Below, piece by piece: positions 58,264-64,000 of a stretch of 64,000 bases of DNA. The notes beneath the pieces are model-generated. The model was not told where the DNA came from, did not search any database, and saw nothing but the letters and a program-made list of their open reading frames with translations. Source of the DNA: Zantedeschia hybrid cultivar (Eukaryota; Streptophyta; Magnoliopsida; Alismatales; Araceae). Where the stretch lies: contig JARZZO010000013.1 of the NCBI GenBank assembly GCA_030544215.1, positions 47,511,196 to 47,575,195 of the forward strand. The letters run 5' to 3'. A program made the translations under genes and the position numbers. Each line of letters begins with the position of its first letter. Within the stretch, counting starts at the first letter, position 1.

Positions 58264-58941
58264 TGATGGATGAGAGTCTCACCGGCCCAAATGGCCTGTG
58301 GGCCAGCGCAATAACGTGAACCTAAGGTAAGGCTCACGACTAAGCCCAGTAGAGGAGCCTTGCTATCAACAACGCTCAGTCGGCCCACTAGAGGGGCATC
58401 CTAGTCCTTCCTCTAATAGAACCCCTGGGATGGATCAAGTGGGACTCTTCCCCTTGGGCAGAATTTGACTTTATCGACCTAATCCGACCTCGATTGGAGG
58501 CAGATCAGGATAAATCTGGAAATCAGCCCGAATACAAATCTATGTTGCAGAGCATTCTTCCTGATCCTCAACGGATCATGATGGGCCAAAGGATCTAGCT
58601 CAAATATGACATTCCCAAAGTAAACTCTCTTCCTCAGCAACTGCCCCTCGAAAGGGGATTTAGGCAAATTACTATTTCTAATTGGAATAGGATCAGAAGC
58701 AGCCTTCGAACCATTATATAAAGACTCTAGCCCCACGGGTTAAGGTATGCTCTGATCGGCCCAAGCTCTCTCTGCTTTCTTCTAGACCCCTAGTCTTCTG
58801 ACTTAGACATTGGAGAGGGATCTTCTAGATTACTACTGGGGGCCCTTAACGGTATTCTCTTTTGTAAGAACAACTTATTCCCGGTCTTCTGATCACGGGC
58901 GGAGGACTTTGATCGTGGTGGACGAGATTTTGACCAATTCA
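58264..58941 (+). repeat. 3' LTR of the outer gypsy element
   Basis: Begins TGATGGATGAGAGTCTCA like 40187 and aligns throughout (GGCCTGTGGGC, GGGATGGATCAAGT, CGGGCGGAGGACTTTGAT). Its end TGACCAATTCA is decayed relative to TGACCCATCA. Divergence from the 5' LTR is clearly higher than between the inner element's LTRs, as expected if the inner one inserted later. Confidence 0.75.
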
Positions 58942-60286
58942 AATAGACATGACATATTTCCTATTTGTTAAGTAACAAAAAAATTTCTATTACATTTTTA
59001 GCCATTCGACCCTACAAATAATCATCAAAGGGTTAACTTTGATAGATTACTATTGTAGACCAATAGTGATACTTCTTTAATGACCAACAACAATAGGAAA
59101 AATCAATAGAAGAAAAGAACAAAATTGAAGTAGGAGCAAAAGAAATTGTTAGAAGAAGCCTCTTCATAGTAGAAACTCAAGCATTCATAATTTCATCGAA
59201 CACTTCATTTACATCCATCCTTATGTATGTAGGAGAGAGAAGAAAATTAAAGAATAATTGTCAAAATAAGAATGATAATTTGTTGCCTAAACTTGCAAAG
59301 GTATTAAATCCAAGTAATTTTTTAATTGGCAAAACTTTTAATTGCGCTTCTACCTTAGTGCACAAGCTAATCGACTGCTTTTTTAATATAATAAATAAAA
59401 TCTTCTTAGAGATAGATGGAAGGAAAAATGATAGAATTTGCAGTCGAAAAATGGTGACGACGGGTAGTAGTGGCCAGTCACGTAGGTCTTTATACATTCT
59501 TTTTGAATTAAGGTCATAATAGTAATTCTGAATTTAGTGTACGCAATTATATTCATTTTAGTAGAGGATGAGTAAATGACTCCTATCTTCATACCCACGC
59601 TTAATCTTGTCCCATCACAATGCTTAAGTCATTATTGTCCAATCTGCATCAATTGTACACCTTCTATGCCCTAAATTTATAGGGAGATAAGAAATAACGC
59701 ATGGGGTAGATGAGATAAATAAAAGTAAAAACATACTTTACATACTAGTCTTACTGGAGCTGGGAGAGATTGATTAGATGGCCAGCATTCTCGCCTAAGA
59801 CTACACTTCTTTCTTGTTGGTGGCTTTGCTTATGCATTATGTATTTTGTGTGATTTTCAATGTTGAAATTATTAGACCATCCAATTCAAGACTTTAAGAC
59901 ATTGAGTAGAATTTTGTTCCTTTTTTTATGGAACTATTCTAATACATCCCTACATGTGCAGGCGATTTAGACACAGTCGTATGAACCACAAATATGGGGT
60001 GTGTGACTTGCTTCGTAAATCATATATAGATTTTAATGCCATATTGAAGTTATTGGACTATCCAACTTAAATCCTTAGGACATTGAGTGAAGTAGGTATC
60101 ATCTATTAAATGTATTTTGATTTTATTTATTTTTTAATATATCATGTTACATATGCGATGTTAACCTCTTGTTGACTCTGTTTAATGTTATCTAATGGTA
60201 GTAAATGACGTTAATGAAGAGCACTCATGTTACCTCTTGCTACAAGTTTATAAAATGATCCTCGTTGCACTCATAAGATCGAAGTT
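58942..60286. other. AT-rich stretch upstream of the CACTA fragment
   Basis: No gene recognised. The frames at 59223-59598 match nothing I know. Some of it may be intron or inter-exon sequence of the CACTA transposon whose C-terminal exon starts next. Confidence 0.4.
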
Positions 60287-60768
60287 TTGTCACAAAGACC
60301 TTCAAGACTTGCATATTCACATTCGGGTTATATAGTAAATGGTTTTAGATTTCCTATAAAAGACATTGATGATACTAAGTTGACTCAATTGTCTGGAGTT
60401 ATTGTTAACATAGAACTTGAATCTGAATGTGATGGATATTATAGACGTCTGATTGATATCTTCGAAATATCTTTCGATCATGAAAGTCATGTTGTACTGT
60501 TCAAGTGTGATTGGTGGGATGTTTATAAAAATATTAGGGGATTTAACATCGATAAGCATGGAATTGTCAATTTGAACACTTGTTTTAAACTCAACACAAA
60601 TGAGTCAGTTACTCTTGCAAATCAAGTAGAACATATATTCTATATAAATGATAATACAACAGTAGGGTGGATCATTTATGTTAGAGCACGATCTCGAGAT
60701 TATTATAACATGTAGGGTGAAGCAGCTGAAGATGATGTATTAATATTGAAGAAGCTTATCAAGTAAAC
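60287..60768 (+). pseudogene. CACTA (En/Spm) transposase C-terminal fragment, DUF4216
   Basis: The frame reads SGYIVNGFRFPIKDID, then QLSGVIVNIELES, YYRRLIDIFEISFDHE, VVLFKCDWWDVYKNIRGFNI and DKHGIVNLNTC, then ESVTLANQVEHIFYIND. This is the DUF4216 domain that follows the catalytic core in TNP2-type transposases of plant CACTA elements. The catalytic part is not upstream in the window. A stop at 60713-60715 is followed by an acidic tail. Confidence 0.75.
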
Positions 60769-60941
60769 TTAATTGATATTCTTGTTGGGAGAAAAATAAT
60801 TGATGTGGATATTAGTGAAGGAATTAGCGTAAGAGTAGGCAAATACCTTGAGATTTAGGTGAGGGTAACTTTCAACGAGATTTATTTTTTATCTATTTTT
60901 ACTTCTAACTTTAATATGATATTGTAACTTTGAATATATGG

Positions 60942-61360
60942 CTTCAGGTAGTGGCTTTCGTGCGTTAGGTGGTGGCTTCACACTCCGAAAGAGGTAAAAT
61001 GCCTCTCAGCACTCTATCCTTGAGCGTCCGACCTCTCAGGCCATTGCCTCTAAGCAACTTATCCCTGAGCTTCCCACTCTCAGGCCCTTGTCTCTCAGCT
61101 TGTTGCCACTCAGGCCGTTGCGGCTGAGGCATCTACATATGTATCCACATCCTCATCTACAATAGGTATGAATTTTAATTTTAGTCGTTCAATGAATTGA
61201 TATTTTTATGTTTATAATCTAACATAAATGTCTTTATCATGTATATTTAAATAGGTCCATCTTCTACGCAGCCTTAGGGTCGGGGACATGACCGTCGGGG
61301 CCCAACCAGAGATGTCACCGATGGGAGATTGGAGCAAGGTCAACGATGGAATGTGCGGAT
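60942..61360 (+). pseudogene. CACTA accessory (TNPA-like) gene start, interrupted
   Basis: From the ATG at 60942 a Ser/Gly-rich beginning leads into repeated CTCAGGCC-type words. After a GTATGA...AAATAG stretch that looks like an intron (about 61166-61255) comes STQP, a stop, then GRGHDRRGPTRDVTDGR and LEQGQRWNVRI. A basic G(R)xxRGPTR block with a following GQ is typical of plant En/Spm TNPA-like proteins. The frame is cut at 61360 by the LTR of a Tat element. Confidence 0.45.
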
Positions 61361-62705
61361 TGTGAGTGCTTAGAATGACCGTGTGATTAACATGAAAAAT
61401 CTAGGTTATTTAGTGTAAAATAAACCTATTAAAAACAGCAACTAAGTGCAGTGATCGCCAGAAACTTTTAACTAAAAAGTTCCAAAAGAAGTATGATCGC
61501 CTACCTTTTTAAACGCGGAAGATATGGAGTCCTTGGTTCCCCTTCCTCAGCCGGCTGAAGAAAGAGAGCCCTTCTTTGCTTTTTGTTCTTGCTGTTGAAT
61601 TTGAAATTTGAGGTTGAGGTTGAGGTTGAGGTTGAGGATCGTCCAGAAATTCTTTTTGCTGTGTGCTTGATTTGCTCCTCTTGATTCTCTCGTTGTTGTT
61701 GAGTGCAGCAGAAAGTATAGAAAGAAAAGGAGATAAAGAAACAATTATGAGAATTTTAAGTAAAAGCAGTATCTATTCTAATCATGATGCTAAGCATGCA
61801 ATTAAACAGCAAACTTACTTGTTTTAATGGCTTTTGAAACCCCTTAATCAAGTAGGTTTTGAAGAGGATGAATGTGTTGTGTGTGTTTGCATGAAGTGAA
61901 TGCTGAAGAATGAAAACTAAAATGAAATTGCAGATATGAAAAACTTATGCCCAATTGTTGAATTTTTGAATGGATGAAGACTTGAAAGGACGCCGACTTC
62001 TGGAAACAGCAACGCTTTAGCGTTCCGACGTTGTTGCTTTGATCTTCAACTCGCTAAAGATTATGTTTCTCTCAAGATCACGCTTAACTTTTTTACTCTT
62101 CAACATGTAAGGTATTTATAGGCTTCTTCTGCGTTCGTGATTAACATAGAAAAACTTCGGATTTATCTATCTTAACCAACAGATAAATACTGATTAATTC
62201 ATCTTTATCTGTAATTATCTAAAACGCGTCCACCATGGCTGACGCCTTTCAGATTAATTAAGATAAGGATAAATATCCGGAAAAACTTATCTTTATCTTT
62301 ATCAGGTAAAACGCGTCCATATGTGTAGACGTCTTTTACACTAATTAAGATAAGGATAAACATCCGGAAGAGAAGTTAAAATAGCTTAGGAAACGTAAAA
62401 CGCGTCAGTTCTCACAGACGCCTTTTAGCTAATTAATCAATTGATTAAAATTCAAATTTAAACGTTAAAATAAGAATAAACTCTAAATGGCGTCTACACA
62501 GGTCGACGTCTTTTAGAATTCTTCATATTTTTAACTGAAATTTGAGCTAAAATCAATTTAATTGATTAACTTAAACATGTCTGTTAAACCCGACACTCAA
62601 AAAGATCAATAAAAATCAATCAATGATTAAATATCAGACCATTCTGAGGCATTATTATATGATATGAAATTTACTCAAAATGACGTCAAAATTAGCGTGT
62701 CTACA
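61361..62705 (-). repeat. 3' LTR of the second Tat copy
   Basis: On the minus strand it begins TGTAGACACG (62705) and ends CACTCACA (61361), with two changes from the CACCTACA end of the other copy. Modules lie at 62483-62516, 62395-62428, 62306-62339 and 62219-62252, each 34 bp. TATA box at 62113-62120 and TGACGTCA at 62681-62688. The LTR sits within a CACTA gene fragment. Confidence 0.85.
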
Positions 62706-63724
62706 ACTGCCTCACCTTGGCATCATCTTTGCAAGGGAGTGAAATGGAATGGAATGTACTGAAAAGCTGATGCCAAGGTGTGATGAGACACGCTCTTAAC
62801 ATCACATGATTGGAATTTTTCTCAAAATCATCAATGAAGATAGCTCAAGGAAATCAATGGAATCAATCCTGTCTGGATGAGGTAGACAAGGAAATAAAAT
62901 AAGGTCGATCAACCTCCTCGGAGTGGGAAGTACCCCAGGTCATAGACACTGTAGGTTTCATCATGGGGAGCGTTTCCCAGCCAATGTGGACGTGCTGCAG
63001 CCATGATGGATCTTAAAAGAAAAAACAAGAAATATTGGATAAAGAATCCAATCAAGGATAGAATTCCAATGATATCTTCAAGCGAACCTCAAAGATAATC
63101 AAGATACTCAATTCGGAATGGAATATTTCATATCATGTTGAAGTTATTTGATTTATGCTCTGAAACTTAATCAATAATTAATTCTTATTACAGTGATTTC
63201 AAAGTCCTATATGATGCATGCTGGGCTAAAAGAAAAATTTAAAGTCAAATAAAATATAAATTAATCAAGGATAATATTGTTAAATTGTCATTAATGAGTC
63301 AAGACACTAATTCTTGTAATCCAATGCTAAGCCGAAGCTCGTTTATCCACGCACCGTTTCACAAAAGTGGAACCATCGTCCTCACTAATTAACAATCCAG
63401 CGGCCTATCCGTGCGATTAAGAATTCTCTGGAATTATCACTGTTTTTGGTGTAGAGGAACTCAAATTCCAATTTCATCAAAACCATAAGGTCCTTGATAT
63501 GATCTAATAAATACTTATCATATAGTAATGCAAATGCTTTACATGAAAGAGCACAATGATAGAAATAACCGTCCTTTTAGCCACGGTCGGGACTTCATAA
63601 ATTTCATAGTGAGATCTTCTCGATATTTCCAACTTTGCTCAGAATTTTCTGCAATCAAAATCGTTAAAATTCCCAAACAAATATTCAATCAAAATCCAAG
63701 AATTTCGGGAAAATAGCAGAATTA

Positions 63725-63794
63725 CTAAAACGCGTCATGTCGCGAAGACGCCATTCAACCTTGAAACGCGTCAGTGCTCCTCGACGTCTTTTAC
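63725..63794 (-). repeat. Two 34-bp modules in the 3' region of the second Tat copy
   Basis: 63725-63758 and 63761-63794 each have two 12-base inverted arms (AAACGCGTC against GACGTCTTT or GACGCCATT types) around a 10-base centre, with the same polarity relative to the element as in the LTR. The matching place in the first copy (about 50945) lacks them. Confidence 0.8.
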
Positions 63795-64000
63795 TCACAG
63801 AAACAGGTTTCTGGTTGTTCTCTACTCGAATTCCAACTCTACCAATGCACATCCCTTTTTCAATCCGGAAAAGGTCTACCTAGGATCGCAATTCCTTCTA
63901 TATAAACACCCCTAGGTTGTTCCCAAGCAATCCTACCATAATCCAAAGATCCAAAGTTGAGTTTTCTTCCAAGCTTTCAAGGTTTCTTCAAGGTTTCCAA

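Larger units (their letters stand above)
40187..58941 (+). mobile_element. Outer Tat-type Ty3/gypsy retrotransposon, broken by nested elements
   Basis: A 671-bp LTR at 40187-40857 and its diverged partner at 58264-58941 bound the element. Inside are a primer site, gag and protease relics on the plus strand up to 43185, then two foreign elements (43186-53206 and about 53207-56800). After these, 56800-58263 carries an antisense ORF relic and a polypurine tract before the 3' LTR. Reverse transcriptase, RNase H and integrase of this element are missing. No matching target duplication is seen (AGATA before, AATAG after), so the two LTRs may belong to one decayed or rearranged insertion. Confidence 0.6.
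61361..64000 (-). mobile_element. Second copy of the inner Tat family, 3' end only
   Basis: On the minus strand the window end (64000) down to 62706 is the 3' non-coding region, and 62705-61361 the 3' LTR. Words such as GGCTGTAGCACGTCCACATT at about 51.6 kb in the first copy are matched in reverse complement near 63.0 kb. No coding part is inside the window. Compared with the first copy it keeps an extra stretch of roughly 130 bp with two 34-bp modules. Confidence 0.85.

Overview
This is nuclear DNA from a flowering plant. It has spliced genes with GT-AG introns, class III peroxidases, a plant LSm6 gene, and nested Ty3/gypsy, CACTA and MITE elements. The very GC-rich third codon positions of the peroxidase exons, set in AT-rich flanks, suggest a monocot, but the species cannot be named from the sequence.

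Layout. 1-9.1 kb: intergenic, with short foldbacks, MITEs, a 379-bp tandem duplication and a gypsy LTR relic. 9.1-25.7 kb: a tandem segmental duplication, each half carrying one three-exon class III peroxidase gene (12158-16276 and 22119-25333, 320 aa each). Both products look like secreted, complete enzymes. 25.7-28.7 kb: transposon debris, including a DUF4283-like (LINE ORF1) fragment. 28724-36262: LSM6, encoding a subunit of the LSm rings used in mRNA decay and U6 snRNP, with a 7.2-kb first intron full of repeats. 36.3-40.2 kb: AT-rich intergenic DNA. 40187-58941: a broken Tat-type gypsy element (outer element) whose interior holds a second Tat element (43186-53206, with LTRs, a deleted reverse transcriptase and an intact RNase H plus integrase frame) and part of an Athila element on the minus strand. 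58.9-61.4 kb: remnants of a CACTA transposon. 61361-64000: the 3' LTR and 3' non-coding part of a second copy of the inner Tat family on the minus strand, running off the window.

The host genes do not form a pathway together: two apoplastic peroxidases and one RNA-processing subunit. The transposons explain most of the rest.

The most unusual signal is in the inner Tat family. Its LTRs carry four evenly spaced (about 88 bp) 34-bp modules of strict geometry: a 12-bp arm, a 10-bp centre and a 12-bp inverted arm, with GCGTC/GACGC cores. Arms are kept across three LTRs while centres vary. Further modules with the same geometry lie in the 5' leader of one copy and the 3' non-coding region of the other. 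A second notable signal is a sharp step in divergence between the two peroxidase genes inside exon 3, which looks like a gene-conversion tract.
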